Shown one piece after another: positions 54,406 through 62,783 of a DNA stretch of 64,000 nucleotides. Position numbers and translations under genes: made by a program. Location: contig NZ_JAERMK010000004.1 in assembly GCF_016918015.1 (NCBI RefSeq), positions 179,215 through 243,214 on the forward strand, in the 5' to 3' direction. The DNA comes from Glycomyces sp. YM15 (GTDB taxonomy: Bacteria; Actinomycetota; Actinomycetes; Mycobacteriales; Micromonosporaceae). How positions within the stretch are numbered: the first letter of the stretch is position 1; each line of letters begins with the position of its first letter. Below the pieces are notes generated by a model. The model was not told where the DNA came from. It did no database searches and worked only from the letters and a program-made list of their open reading frames with translations.

Positions 54406-55554
54406 TTGTTCGGCATGCTCGCGCCCTGCCCCTCCCGCACCCCCGACGACCTCAAACCCCGCTGGATGGGACATTTCTGCGGTCTGTGCCTGGAACTGCG
54501 CGACGACGCGGGCCAGTTCGCCCGGCTCGCCACCAACTACGACGCCCTGGCCCTCTCCGTGCTCGTGGAAGCCCAGCAGGGCGACGAGGCCGACAGCCGC
54601 AACGCCGGCCCCTGCGCCCTGCGCGGCATGCGCCGCCAGCGCATCGCCACAGGCGGCGGCCCACGCCTCGCCGCGACCGCCTCGCTGCTGCTCGCCTCGG
54701 CGAAGATCCGCGACCACGTGGAGGACGGCGACGGCCTCGCAGCGAAACCCGGAGCACGGGGCATCGCAGGGTTGACCGCAGACCGCCTGCGCGCCAAGGC
54801 GACCGTTATCGGGAACTCCATCGACCTCGACACCGCCGCGCTCGTCGCCTTGATCGAGGGGCAGCGCGGGATCGAGGCCGACTGCGGACCGGGCACGCCG
54901 CTCACCGCGGTCACCGCCCCGACGGAGGCGGCCACGGCCGAGCTCTTCGCGCACGCCGCGATCATCGGCGGCCGCCCGGAGAACGCCGGGGCGTTCCGGA
55001 CCGCGGGCGCGGCGTTCGGTCGCCTGGCGCACCTGCTCGACGCGGCGGAAGACTTCGAGGACGACGCCGAGCGCGGCGCGTGGAACCCGCTGGCCGCCAC
55101 CGGCTCGGGCATCGAGGACGCTCGGGCGCTGGCGAAGGTCGCGCTGGCGGACATGAAGCGCGCCTTGGACTCGGCCGTGATCGTCGACGCGACGCTGACC
55201 GAGCTGCTGCTGGACCGCTATGCGCGCCATGCGTTCACGAAGACCTTCGGGTCGACGTGCTCGACGCACCAGACCGCGGAGCGCCGCGGCTACCGGGAGC
55301 GGCGCGACTACCGCCGGGAGCGACGGCACGAGCGGCGGAGCCGCTACGACTACGGCTATCACCGCCCTGAACCGCGGAACTTCTTCGCGGGGCTGTGCGC
55401 GTTCACCGTGCTGTGCTGCACGTGCCAGATGTGCTGCCGCGAGGAGTACGAAGGGCCGTGGTCGCGGAAGCGCCGCGAGGGCTGCTGCCGCGACTGCGAC
55501 TGCTGCGACTGCTGCCCCTGCGACGGCGATTGCTGCGGTTGCGGCTGCGACTGA
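54406..55554 (+). CDS. DUF5685-family protein with cysteine-rich tail
   Basis: 382 residues. Begins at TTG 54406 (MFGMLAPCPSRTPDDLKPRW, GHFCGLCLELRDDAGQFARL), followed by ASLLLASAKIRDHVEDGDG and GAAFGRLAHLLDAAEDFEDD, matching the DUF5685 family. The family has prenyl-synthase-like helices, function unknown. The last 52 residues contain 18 cysteines (CCTCQMCC, GCCRDCDCCDCCPC, DCCGCGCD), a possible metal-binding tail. TTG is chosen because AGGAG precedes it at five to six bases and family members start at MFG; ATG 54415 is the alternative. It converges with the next gene, 9 bp away. Confidence 0.82.
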   Translation: MFGMLAPCPSRTPDDLKPRWMGHFCGLCLELRDDAGQFARLATNYDALALSVLVEAQQGDEADSRNAGPCALRGMRRQRIATGGGPRLAATASLLLASAKIRDHVEDGDGLAAKPGARGIAGLTADRLRAKATVIGNSIDLDTAALVALIEGQRGIEADCGPGTPLTAVTAPTEAATAELFAHAAIIGGRPENAGAFRTAGAAFGRLAHLLDAAEDFEDDAERGAWNPLAATGSGIEDARALAKVALADMKRALDSAVIVDATLTELLLDRYARHAFTKTFGSTCSTHQTAERRGYRERRDYRRERRHERRSRYDYGYHRPEPRNFFAGLCAFTVLCCTCQMCCREEYEGPWSRKRREGCCRDCDCCDCCPCDGDCCGCGCD

Positions 55555-55563
55555 GGCGGTTCG

Positions 55564-56379
55564 CTACCGCGGCGGCTGCGGCCAGCCTTGGGGGGCCGTC
55601 GGGCCTGCAGGGCCGGGGGGCGGCTGGTTCGCCGGCGGTGCAGGCGGATTGAACCCTCCCGCCGCGGGGCCGACTGCGGGCGGCTGCGGCGCGGCGTCCC
55701 TCCACTGGGGAGGCGGCGGCTGGTAGCCGGGGAACGGGTGGTCGTCGGCGGCCGAGCGCTGCTCGGGGACCTTCTTGGACTGGTTGCCGGGCCGTTCGCG
55801 GAGCCATGCGGCGACGGGCTTGGTGAAGACCAGGCCGAGCACGCCGAGGACGGCGAGGAGCTGCACGAGCGCGAACGGCACCCTGAGCGCGCCGATGAAG
55901 CCGCACAGGGAGACCAGCCCGAGGAACCCGAGTCCGATGTAGAAGACGAGCTTCGGATCCTGGAAGCCGAAGCGGCCCAGGTTCTCCCGGGCGATCGCCC
56001 AGATGAGCACCAGGGTGACCGCGGCGACGAGCAGACCGAACACGAGGTTGAGCACGAGCCCCACGCCGGAGCCGAGGAACGAGGCGAGCATGGCCGAGAA
56101 CGCCAGCGACAGCAGCGTGAGCAGCACGGCGGCGGCCAGGTAGATCCACAGGAGCTGGAGCATCCACGTGACCTGCTTCGGACGGTCCTCCATCGGCAGG
56201 AGGCCCCACCGCTGCGCGAACGTGGGCGCGGGCGGGAGCACCGGGCCGGTCGGCTGCCCGGGAGCGAAGGTCCCGTACGGGTCGTGCGGCCGGTACTGGA
56301 AGGACGGTGAGGCGGGTCCGTTCCGCTGGTGCGGATTCGGCTCGCTCGCGGGCCCCGTTGCGTAGGGAGGGTTGGTCAT
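55564..56379 (-). CDS. Proline-rich membrane protein of unknown function
   Basis: 271 residues. Pro/Gly/Tyr-rich cytoplasmic N-terminus (about 1-60), then about five membrane segments (LWIYLAAAVLLTLLSLAFSA, LVLNLVFGLLVAAVTLVLIW, VFYIGLGFLGLVSLCGFIGA, LLAVLGVLGLVFTKPVAAWL) and a Pro-rich C-terminal tail (GYQPPPPQWRDAAPQPP). Family not recognised beyond Pro-rich actinobacterial membrane proteins. ATG 56379 is chosen because GGAG lies seven bases upstream; the longer frame to 56418 has no such support. Confidence 0.65.
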   Translation of the reverse strand: MTNPPYATGPASEPNPHQRNGPASPSFQYRPHDPYGTFAPGQPTGPVLPPAPTFAQRWGLLPMEDRPKQVTWMLQLLWIYLAAAVLLTLLSLAFSAMLASFLGSGVGLVLNLVFGLLVAAVTLVLIWAIARENLGRFGFQDPKLVFYIGLGFLGLVSLCGFIGALRVPFALVQLLAVLGVLGLVFTKPVAAWLRERPGNQSKKVPEQRSAADDHPFPGYQPPPPQWRDAAPQPPAVGPAAGGFNPPAPPANQPPPGPAGPTAPQGWPQPPR

Positions 56380-56451
56380 CGATCGGCTCCGAGGAGTGCG
56401 GTCAGGTGCGGCAATCAAGTTATCGCAACGCGCGCGGTGACGAGGCCCCGG

Positions 56452-57633
56452 TCAGTAGTCGACGAGCTCGAAGAGGGCGATCGTCTCGAAGTGCTGGGTC
56501 ATCGGGAACGCGTCGAAAGCGCGGATCCGGGTGAGCTCGTACCCTTCGATCGCGAGGTCCTTCGCGTCCCGGGCCAGCGCGCCGGCGTCGCAGGCGATGT
56601 AGCAGATCGCGCGCGGGCGGGCCTCGCCCAGGGCGACGACGACCTCGGGGCCCGCGCCGCTGCGCGGCGGGTCGAGGACGACGAGGTCGACGGAGCCGAG
56701 GTTGGGCGTGATCGAGGCGACGTCGTCCTCGATGGCCCCGGCGTTCTTCCAGGCGCTGAGGTTCGGGGCGGTGCGGGAGGAGGCCGCGTTCTCGACGGCC
56801 ACTACGCGGCCGGTGTCGCCGACGGCCTCGGCGAGCCCGGCGGCGAAGAGCCCGGCGCCGGCGTACAGGTCCCAGGCGGATTCGCCTTCCTGCGGGTTCA
56901 GGAATTCGAGGGCGCACGCGAGGAAGGCGGGCGCTGCGGCCGGGTGGACCTGCCAGAAGCCGTCGAAGGCGATCTCGAACTCGTTGTCGCCCACCTGCTG
57001 GTGCACGAGTTTGGGGCCGCTCTTGTGGTGCGGGCGGGCGGTGCGGCGCAGCTGGGTGTAGACGGCGAGTTCCTCGTCGTTCGAGTCGACGACGCCGACG
57101 GCGCCCATGCCGTCCCAGGTCTTGGTGAGGATGTCGGCTTCGCGGATGCGTTCGGTGGCGATGGCGCACTCGTCGATGTGCACGAGGTCGTGGGACTTGT
57201 GCACCCGCAGGCCGGGCTTCCCGTCCGCGTCCACCGCGTACTGCATGCGGGTGCGCCAGCCGAGCGCGCCCTCGTCCCAGGGCAGCTCCTCGACTTCGAC
57301 GCCTTCGAGCCTGGCGGGGTCGACGCCGCCGATGCGGGTGAGCTGGTCGAACAGGACCTTCGCCTTGAGCCGCCGTTGCGCTTCGGGTTTGGCGTGCTGG
57401 AAGTCGCAGCCGCCGCATTTGCCGGGCCCGGCGTAGGGGCAGGGGGGTTCGACGCGGTCGGGCGAGGCCTCGATGACCTCGACGGCGTCGGCGAACGCGA
57501 ATTTCTTCTTGCGCTCGTTGACTTCGATGCGGACGGTCTCGCCGGGCAGGGCGTGCCGGACGAAGTAGACCTCGCCGTCGACTCGGGCCACGCAGTGGCC
57601 TCCGGCGGCGACGTCTTCTACGGTGACGATCAT
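56452..57633 (-). CDS. TRAM-domain class I SAM RNA methyltransferase (RlmD/TrmA-like)
   Basis: About 393 residues. N-terminal TRAM domain (VTVEDVAAGGHCVARVDGEV), Fe-S cysteines (PPCPYAGPGKCGGCDFQHAK), then the methyltransferase: WDLYAGAGLFAAGLAEAVGD (SAM motif I), VDLVVLDPPRSGAGPEVVVA (motif IV) and YIACDAGALARDAKDLAI with the nucleophilic Cys. It methylates C5 of a uridine in rRNA or tRNA; which one is not determined. The start among GTG 57648, ATG 57642 and ATG 57633 is uncertain; 57633 has GAGG at nine bases. In M. tuberculosis I recall the same neighbour pair with an APC-type membrane protein. Confidence 0.88.
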   Translation of the reverse strand: MIVTVEDVAAGGHCVARVDGEVYFVRHALPGETVRIEVNERKKKFAFADAVEVIEASPDRVEPPCPYAGPGKCGGCDFQHAKPEAQRRLKAKVLFDQLTRIGGVDPARLEGVEVEELPWDEGALGWRTRMQYAVDADGKPGLRVHKSHDLVHIDECAIATERIREADILTKTWDGMGAVGVVDSNDEELAVYTQLRRTARPHHKSGPKLVHQQVGDNEFEIAFDGFWQVHPAAAPAFLACALEFLNPQEGESAWDLYAGAGLFAAGLAEAVGDTGRVVAVENAASSRTAPNLSAWKNAGAIEDDVASITPNLGSVDLVVLDPPRSGAGPEVVVALGEARPRAICYIACDAGALARDAKDLAIEGYELTRIRAFDAFPMTQHFETIALFELVDY

Positions 57634-57689
57634 CGTCTTCATCCTCACGGTCTGCTCTCGGCGCCGGGCTCGGCGGGCCGCACGTCAGG

Positions 57690-58055
57690 GTACAGTCGGC
57701 TTCCTCGCCTCTCCGAAGGGAGGCGGTTCCCGGCTAGCGGCTCGCGGAACGAGCCGGGTCTCTTCACGCCTGATGTTGACCTCCGCGTTGCGGTCCCGGT
57801 CATGGACCACCCCGCACCCGCAACGCCATTCCCGGACTGAAAGGCCTTCGAGCCCTTTCGGTCCGGTCAGCGCCCCGCTCCCGCCGGTTCTTGATGACCT
57901 CATGGACCTTCGCGACCTTGACCCGGGCTTTCGCCCGGTTCGCCGAGCCCTTCACTTTGCGGGAGAGTCACCGCTGCGCTCGCTTCAGTTTCCGCTCCAT
58001 CTTGCGGAAGAACTTCGGCGACTCGATCACCCTCGGTCAGGTCAGGTCGCTTGCG
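57690..58055 (-). pseudogene. IS200/IS605-type TnpB remnant
   Basis: The minus strand reads VIESPKFFRKMERKLKRAQR, then a TGA stop, then [20 protein letters not shown] and [12 protein letters not shown]. After a deletion/frameshift comes [30 protein letters not shown]. These are the central helical and C-terminal zinc-ribbon/RuvC-III parts of TnpB (family pattern: C..C near HDRDxNAAxNI). One stop and a missing middle segment make it dead. A CGCCTC-loop-GAGGCG hairpin (about 57706-57726) marks its right end. Confidence 0.82.
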
Positions 58056-58080
58056 GCCGGGCTGCATTTAGGGCTGCGCG

Positions 58081-60054
58081 CTATTTGCGGACGCGGCGCA
58101 GGGGCGGCGGCTCGGTGCTCTCGCCGAGGATCCACGGCACGATGCAGATCATGACGCCCGGCTCGTATTTGAGCTGGCGGCGGATGGCCTTCGTGGTCTG
58201 GTTGTGGAGCAGGGTCGTGGACCAGTTGAAGTAGCCGCGTGAGAGCCGCCCGGGCTGCGGGCCCTGGCCGACCACGTATTCGGGCAGGTAGACGGTGACG
58301 ACATCCCGTGGGGCGTCGCGGCGCTGGGCCTTCACGTAGTCGACGATCGGGCCGGTGATCTCGCGGTAGGGGGAGTCGACGACGGTGAGCGGCACCTTGA
58401 TGCCGCGCCGCTCCCATTCGGCGAGGAGCTGCCGGGAGGCGGCGGCGTCGACGTTCACGGAGAGGCCGGTGATCGTGTCCGGGCGGGTGGCCTTGGCGTA
58501 GGAGAGCATCCGCATGAGCGGCAGGTTGACGCTGGAGACGAGCACGATCGCGTGGTTGCGGGCGGGCAGGCGGGGTTTGCCCTGCGGCAGCTCGATCTCG
58601 TCGCGCACGGCCGTGTAGTGCTGCGCGATGAACCGCATGAGCAGGTAGCAGCCGCCGATGATGAGCACGGCGATCCAGCCGCCGCGCCGGTAGTCGGTGA
58701 GCGCCACGATCACCAGGACGATGCCGCAGGCCAGGACGGCCAGCAGCGCGGTGGCGAGGGCGCGGCGGGCCCGCGAGCGGCGGGCGGCGTCGCGTTCGAC
58801 GTCGAGGACGCGCCGCCAGTGGCGGACCATCGCGGCGTTCGCGAGGACCATCGAGAGGAACGCGCCGACGATGTACAGGCCGATGAGCCCGTAGGTGCGG
58901 CCGTCGAAGAGGACGACGAGGATCGCGGCGGCGACGGCGAGGATGAGGATCCCGTTGGAGTAGACGAGCCGGTCGCCGCGCTTGTGGAGCTGGCGGGGCA
59001 GCAGCGAGTCCTCGGCGAAGACCGAGGCGAGCTGCGGGAAGCCCACGAACGCGGTGTTCGCGGCGAGGAGGAGGACGCCGGCGGTGGCGAGCATGATCGG
59101 GGTGACGGCGGCGGGCGAGGCGTCGAAGACGGTGTCCGCGAGCTGCGCGAGCAGGGTGCGCTCGAGGTTGCCGACGGTGCCGGGTTCGGTGGCGGACTGG
59201 GCGCCGACGAGGTAGGCGAGGATCACGAGGCCGGCGAAGAGGGCGACCGTGGTCCCGCCGACGGAGGTGATCGCGGCGGCGGCGTTGCGCCCGCGCGGGG
59301 GCCGGAAGAAGCGGACGCGGGTCGTGAACGTCTCGATGCCGGTGACGGCCACCGATCCGGCCGCGAAGGCCCTGGCGCACAGGATGAACAGGGCCGCGGA
59401 GGTCAATTCGCGGTCTTCGGCGGTGGCGGCCTCGGCCGTGGCGGCGGTGAGCTCCTCCCCCGCGCCGATGCGGATGAACCCGACGATGAGCAGCGCGGCC
59501 ACGCCCGTGACGAACGCGACCGTGACGGCGGCGGCGAACCGGCCGGAGACGCGCAGGCCGCGCAGGTTGAACGCGGCCAGGACCGCGATCGCCGCTACGG
59601 CGACCCATTCGCGCCAGGGTCCCAGGCCGGGCACGAGCACGTCGAGGGCGGCGACGGACGCGGAGGCCGAGACGGCCACCGTGAGGATGTAGTCGAGGAC
59701 GAGCGCGGCGGCGGCGAGGCGGCCCGCGCCGGGCCCGAAGTTCGCGGCGACGACCCGGTAGTCCCCGCCGCCGCCCGGATACGCCTGCACCGTGTACCGG
59801 TAGGAGGCGATCACGGTGAGCATGACGGCGGCGACGGCGAGACCGGTCCACACCGAGTACGCGTAGGCGGCCGTCCCGGCCGTGCCGAGGACGAGGAAGA
59901 CCTGCTCGGGGGCGTACGCGAGCGAGGAGATGGGGTTGACCGCGAGCAGCGGGATGGCGTAGCGCTTGGACAGCGCCAGCGAGGGCGGGCGCTGCCCGGA
60001 GGCGAACGGCTCGCCTACGAGCAGCCGTTTGAAGACGGACAAGGACCGGGTCAC
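58081..60054 (-). CDS. APC-superfamily amino-acid/cation permease
   Basis: 657 residues. Twelve or so membrane segments: SKRYAIPLLAVNPISSLAYA, PEQVFLVLGTAGTAAYAYSV, YPGGGGDYRVVAANFG (conserved APC Gly-rich loop), TGIETFTTRVRFFRPPRGRN. A soluble C-terminal domain (about 490-657: HAIVLVSSVNLPLMRMLSYA, VTVYLPEYVVGQGPQPGRL) resembles that of KimA-type potassium transporters. Adjacent trkA genes support a potassium-related role, inferred only. Start GTG 60054 (VTRSLSVFKRLLVGEPFASG) aligns with relatives and has AAGG upstream; the frame is open further upstream. Confidence 0.85.
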   Translation of the reverse strand: MTRSLSVFKRLLVGEPFASGQRPPSLALSKRYAIPLLAVNPISSLAYAPEQVFLVLGTAGTAAYAYSVWTGLAVAAVMLTVIASYRYTVQAYPGGGGDYRVVAANFGPGAGRLAAAALVLDYILTVAVSASASVAALDVLVPGLGPWREWVAVAAIAVLAAFNLRGLRVSGRFAAAVTVAFVTGVAALLIVGFIRIGAGEELTAATAEAATAEDRELTSAALFILCARAFAAGSVAVTGIETFTTRVRFFRPPRGRNAAAAITSVGGTTVALFAGLVILAYLVGAQSATEPGTVGNLERTLLAQLADTVFDASPAAVTPIMLATAGVLLLAANTAFVGFPQLASVFAEDSLLPRQLHKRGDRLVYSNGILILAVAAAILVVLFDGRTYGLIGLYIVGAFLSMVLANAAMVRHWRRVLDVERDAARRSRARRALATALLAVLACGIVLVIVALTDYRRGGWIAVLIIGGCYLLMRFIAQHYTAVRDEIELPQGKPRLPARNHAIVLVSSVNLPLMRMLSYAKATRPDTITGLSVNVDAAASRQLLAEWERRGIKVPLTVVDSPYREITGPIVDYVKAQRRDAPRDVVTVYLPEYVVGQGPQPGRLSRGYFNWSTTLLHNQTTKAIRRQLKYEPGVMICIVPWILGESTEPPPLRRVRK

Positions 60055-60149
60055 AACCTTCGACCTTACCCGCCGGGGCGGGTTCGCAGGACCGACGGCC
60101 GCCATGGACCGGGACCCGTGTGTCGGGCCCCGGCCGCCGTGGTTCGGCG

Positions 60150-61190
60150 TCAGTCCTCGACCGCCGCTTCGATGGTGAGCGTGCCGGCGTCGGTGTCGAG
60201 GACGGCCTCGGTGCCGAGCGGCATCACGCGCGGGTCGAGCCCGTGGCCGACCTTGAGCCCGCCGAGGACGGGAATGCCGAGTCCGCCGAGGCGGTCCATG
60301 AGGACCTCGTTCATCGTCCACTCGCCGGGCTTGTACTCGTCGTGCTCGTCGGGCGTGAACTGGCCGACGGCGATCCCGGCGAGGCCGTCGAGGTGCCCGG
60401 CGCGGATGAAGCGGGTGAGCATCCCGTCGATCCGGTAGCGGGCTTCGTCGGTGTCCTCGATGAAGAGGATCGCGCCTTCGGAGTCCGGCAGGTGGTTGTC
60501 GTCGGGTTCGGCGTCGAGCAGGGAGAGGTTGCCGCCGTAGAGCGGCCCCGAGGCGGTGCCGGGGACCTCGACCGCGGCCGTCGGTTCGCGCGGATCGCGG
60601 GTGAGGACGACCGGGTCGGCGGTCATGAGGGCCGTCCGCAAGGACTCGGCGGTGGCGTCGGTGTTGTTGGAGGACCAGGCGACCATCGGGGAGTGCAGGC
60701 TGGAGAGGCCGGTGTGGTGGCGCGCCGCGAGGTGCAGCGCGGTGATGTCGGAGTAGCCGACGATGAGCTTCGGGTGCCGTTCGAGGCCGTCGAAGTCCAC
60801 TTCGTCGATGATGCGGGTGGTGCCGTAGCCGCCGCGGGCGGTCATGACGGCCTTGGCCTCCTCATGGTCGAGCGCGTACTGGAGGTCGGCGAGGCGGTCC
60901 TCGTCCGGGGCGGAGAGCCAGCCGTACGTGTCGAGGGCATGCGGGGTGAGCTCGACGCGCAGGCCCCAGCTTTCGAGGATCGCGATGCCGCGCGCGACGG
61001 CCGCGGCCGTGGTGGGGCCGCCGGGGGCGGGGACGACGACGAGGTCACCCGGGGCGAGTTTGGCGGGTTTGCACGCCTTGGGCTGCTTCGCGGATGCGGG
61101 CGCGGCAGGGGAGGCCGCGACGACGGCGCCGACGGCGATGCCGCCGATGAGGGCGCGCCGGGAGAGGCGGGGAAGGGAGTCGTGACGCAT
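60150..61190 (-). CDS. Tat-exported LD-carboxypeptidase (S66 family)
   Basis: 346 residues. Tat signal (LPRLSRRALIGGIAVGAVVA, cleavage near ASA), then an S66 peptidase: KLAPGDLVVVPAPGGPTTAA, ARGGYGTTRIIDEVDF, nucleophile Ser in LIVGYSDITALHLA, Glu in ILFIEDTDEARYRIDGML, His in LKVGHGLDPRVMPLG. It cleaves the L,D bond of murein tetrapeptides, or a related peptide such as microcin C in MccF-like members. Start ATG 61190 with AAGGAG at four bases. The 175 bp to trkA is a divergent promoter region with nothing else seen. Confidence 0.88.
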   Translation of the reverse strand: MRHDSLPRLSRRALIGGIAVGAVVAASPAAPASAKQPKACKPAKLAPGDLVVVPAPGGPTTAAAVARGIAILESWGLRVELTPHALDTYGWLSAPDEDRLADLQYALDHEEAKAVMTARGGYGTTRIIDEVDFDGLERHPKLIVGYSDITALHLAARHHTGLSSLHSPMVAWSSNNTDATAESLRTALMTADPVVLTRDPREPTAAVEVPGTASGPLYGGNLSLLDAEPDDNHLPDSEGAILFIEDTDEARYRIDGMLTRFIRAGHLDGLAGIAVGQFTPDEHDEYKPGEWTMNEVLMDRLGGLGIPVLGGLKVGHGLDPRVMPLGTEAVLDTDAGTLTIEAAVED

Positions 61191-61365
61191 GGGGCTCCTT
61201 CGGAGTTGTCTGGTTGGTCGCTTACTAGACGCTTTGGACGGTTGTCTTCCATGCCCGCGCGGGCGGTTCTTCCGAGCGTCCACCGGACTCGAAGCGTCCC
61301 GGCCGGGCGCGGTCGCCAGCGCGGTATGGTCACGGGATCAGCGACTGAACGAGGGGTGGAGCCGG

Positions 61366-62034
61366 GTGCATGTGGTGATCATGGGCTGCGGCCGCGTGGG
61401 TTCGTCCCTGGCGCGGAGCCTGGTGGAGCGCGGGCACACGATCGGGATCATCGACCAGAACCCGAAGGCCTTCCGCCGCCTCGGGCCCGATTTCGACGAG
61501 ACCACGGTGCGCGGCGTGGGCTTCGACCGGGAGGTCCTGGCCAAGGCGGGCATCAACCGGGCCGACGCGTTCGTCTCGGTCTCCTCGGGCGACAACTCGA
61601 ACATCATCGCCGCGAGGGTCGCCCGCGAGAACTACGGCGTCCCCAACGTGATCGCCCGCATCTACGACCCGCAGCGCGCGAGCGTCTATGAGCGCCTTGG
61701 CATTCCGACCGTGGCGACGGTGCGGTGGACGGCCGACCGGCTGCTGCGCCACCTGCTGCCGGAGGACCAGGAGCCGCTGTGGCGCGACCCGACGGCGACG
61801 CTGTCGATGGTGGAGATCCTGTGCGACGAGGCCTGGTACGGCACCGCGTTGACCCGTCTGGAGCAGGCCACCGGCCACCGGGTCGCGTACGTCACCCGCT
61901 TCGGGCGTGCGACGCTGCCGACCCCTTCGACGGTGCTGCAGGACGGCGATCAGGTGTACATGCTGGTCGCCGATGGTGACGAGGGGAAGATCCGTGAGAT
62001 CGCGGGCGCCGCCCCGCAGGGAGGTGCGGTATGA
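61366..62034 (+). CDS. trkA: TrkA-type potassium channel regulatory protein (first copy)
   Basis: 222 residues. RCK-N Rossmann domain (VVIMGCGRVGSSLARSLVER, IDQNPKAFRRLGPDFDETTV, ADAFVSVSSGDNSNIIAARV) and an RCK-C domain (LEQATGHRVAYVTRFGR, LQDGDQVYMLVADGDEGKI). It binds NAD(H) or ATP/ADP at the cytoplasmic face of a potassium transporter and gates it. GTG 61366 follows GGAG at four bases; the open frame upstream is spurious. It is coupled to the second copy by a four-base ATGA overlap, equivalent to ceoB-ceoC of mycobacteria. Confidence 0.92.
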   Translation: MHVVIMGCGRVGSSLARSLVERGHTIGIIDQNPKAFRRLGPDFDETTVRGVGFDREVLAKAGINRADAFVSVSSGDNSNIIAARVARENYGVPNVIARIYDPQRASVYERLGIPTVATVRWTADRLLRHLLPEDQEPLWRDPTATLSMVEILCDEAWYGTALTRLEQATGHRVAYVTRFGRATLPTPSTVLQDGDQVYMLVADGDEGKIREIAGAAPQGGAV

Positions 62035-62696
62035 GGGTCGCCATCGCCGGGGCCGGGAACGTGGGCCGGTCGATCGCCGCGGAGCTGGTGGGCAACGGCC
62101 ACCAGGTGCTCCTCATCGAGCGCGACCCCGATTCGATGCGGCCCGAGCGGGTCCCGGAGGCGGAGTGGCTGCTCGCGGACGCGTGCGAGCTGGAGAACCT
62201 GCGGCAGGCCCATTTGGAGGGCTGCGACGTGGCCGTGGCCGCTACGGGTGACGACAAGGTGAACCTCGTGGTGAGCCTGCTGTCGAAGACCGAGTTCGCG
62301 GTGCCGCGCGTGGTCGCCCGCGTGAACCGGGCCGAGAACGAGTGGCTGTTCAACGAGGAGTGGGGCGTGGACGTCTCGGTCTCCAAGCCGCGGCTGCTGG
62401 CCGCGCTCGTGGAGGAGGCCGTGAGCGTCGGCGACCTGGTGCGGCTGTTGAGTTTCCGCCAGTCGCAGGCGAACCTCGTCGAGATCACGCTGCCGCCGGA
62501 CGCGCCGCACGTGGGCAGTCGCGTGGCCGAGGTGTCGCTGCCGCACGACGTGGCGCTCGTGGCGATCATCCGCGGCCGCCGCGTCATCGCGCCGAGCCCG
62601 GACGACACCCTGGAATCGGGTGACGAGCTCGTGTTCGTGTGCAATGAGGACGCCGAGGAGTCGACCCGGTCCGTCATCCTGGGCAAACGCCGGTAA
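62031..62696 (+). CDS. trkA: TrkA-type potassium channel regulatory protein (second copy)
   Basis: 221 residues. RCK-N domain (MRVAIAGAGNVGRSIAAELV, LLIERDPDSMRPERVPEAEW, DVAVAATGDDKVNLVVSLLS) and RCK-C domain (VEITLPPDAPHVGSRVAEVS, VIAPSPDDTLESGDELVFVC). Paralogue and likely heteromer partner of the preceding protein. The membrane subunit they regulate is probably the APC permease at 58081 or one elsewhere; no TrkH/KtrB is in the window. Confidence 0.92.
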   Translation: MRVAIAGAGNVGRSIAAELVGNGHQVLLIERDPDSMRPERVPEAEWLLADACELENLRQAHLEGCDVAVAATGDDKVNLVVSLLSKTEFAVPRVVARVNRAENEWLFNEEWGVDVSVSKPRLLAALVEEAVSVGDLVRLLSFRQSQANLVEITLPPDAPHVGSRVAEVSLPHDVALVAIIRGRRVIAPSPDDTLESGDELVFVCNEDAEESTRSVILGKRR

Positions 62697-62713
62697 ATCC
62701 TGCCGCTTCAGGC

Positions 62714-62743
62714 TTTACAGGCGCGAGCGCCGCAAGATACATT
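62714..62743 (+). promoter_or_regulatory. Promoter of the LPMO gene
   Basis: -35 TTTACA (62714-62719), 18-bp spacer, -10 TACATT (62738-62743). The predicted start at about 62750 leaves a 33-nt leader that contains the operator-like dyad at 62770. Confidence 0.55.
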
Positions 62744-62769
62744 GAAGGTTCTCAATGTTCCTATCATTT

Positions 62770-62783
62770 TGGGAGCGCTTTCA
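62770..62783. promoter_or_regulatory. CebR-like operator overlapping the LPMO start codon
   Basis: TGGGAGCGCTTTCA (62770-62783) matches the Streptomyces/Thermobifida CebR/CelR box TGGGAGCGCTCCCA at 12 of 14 positions. It includes the first base of the ATG. Cellobiose-responsive LacI-type repression of cellulose genes is well known for this box; the regulator gene is not in the window. Confidence 0.7.
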
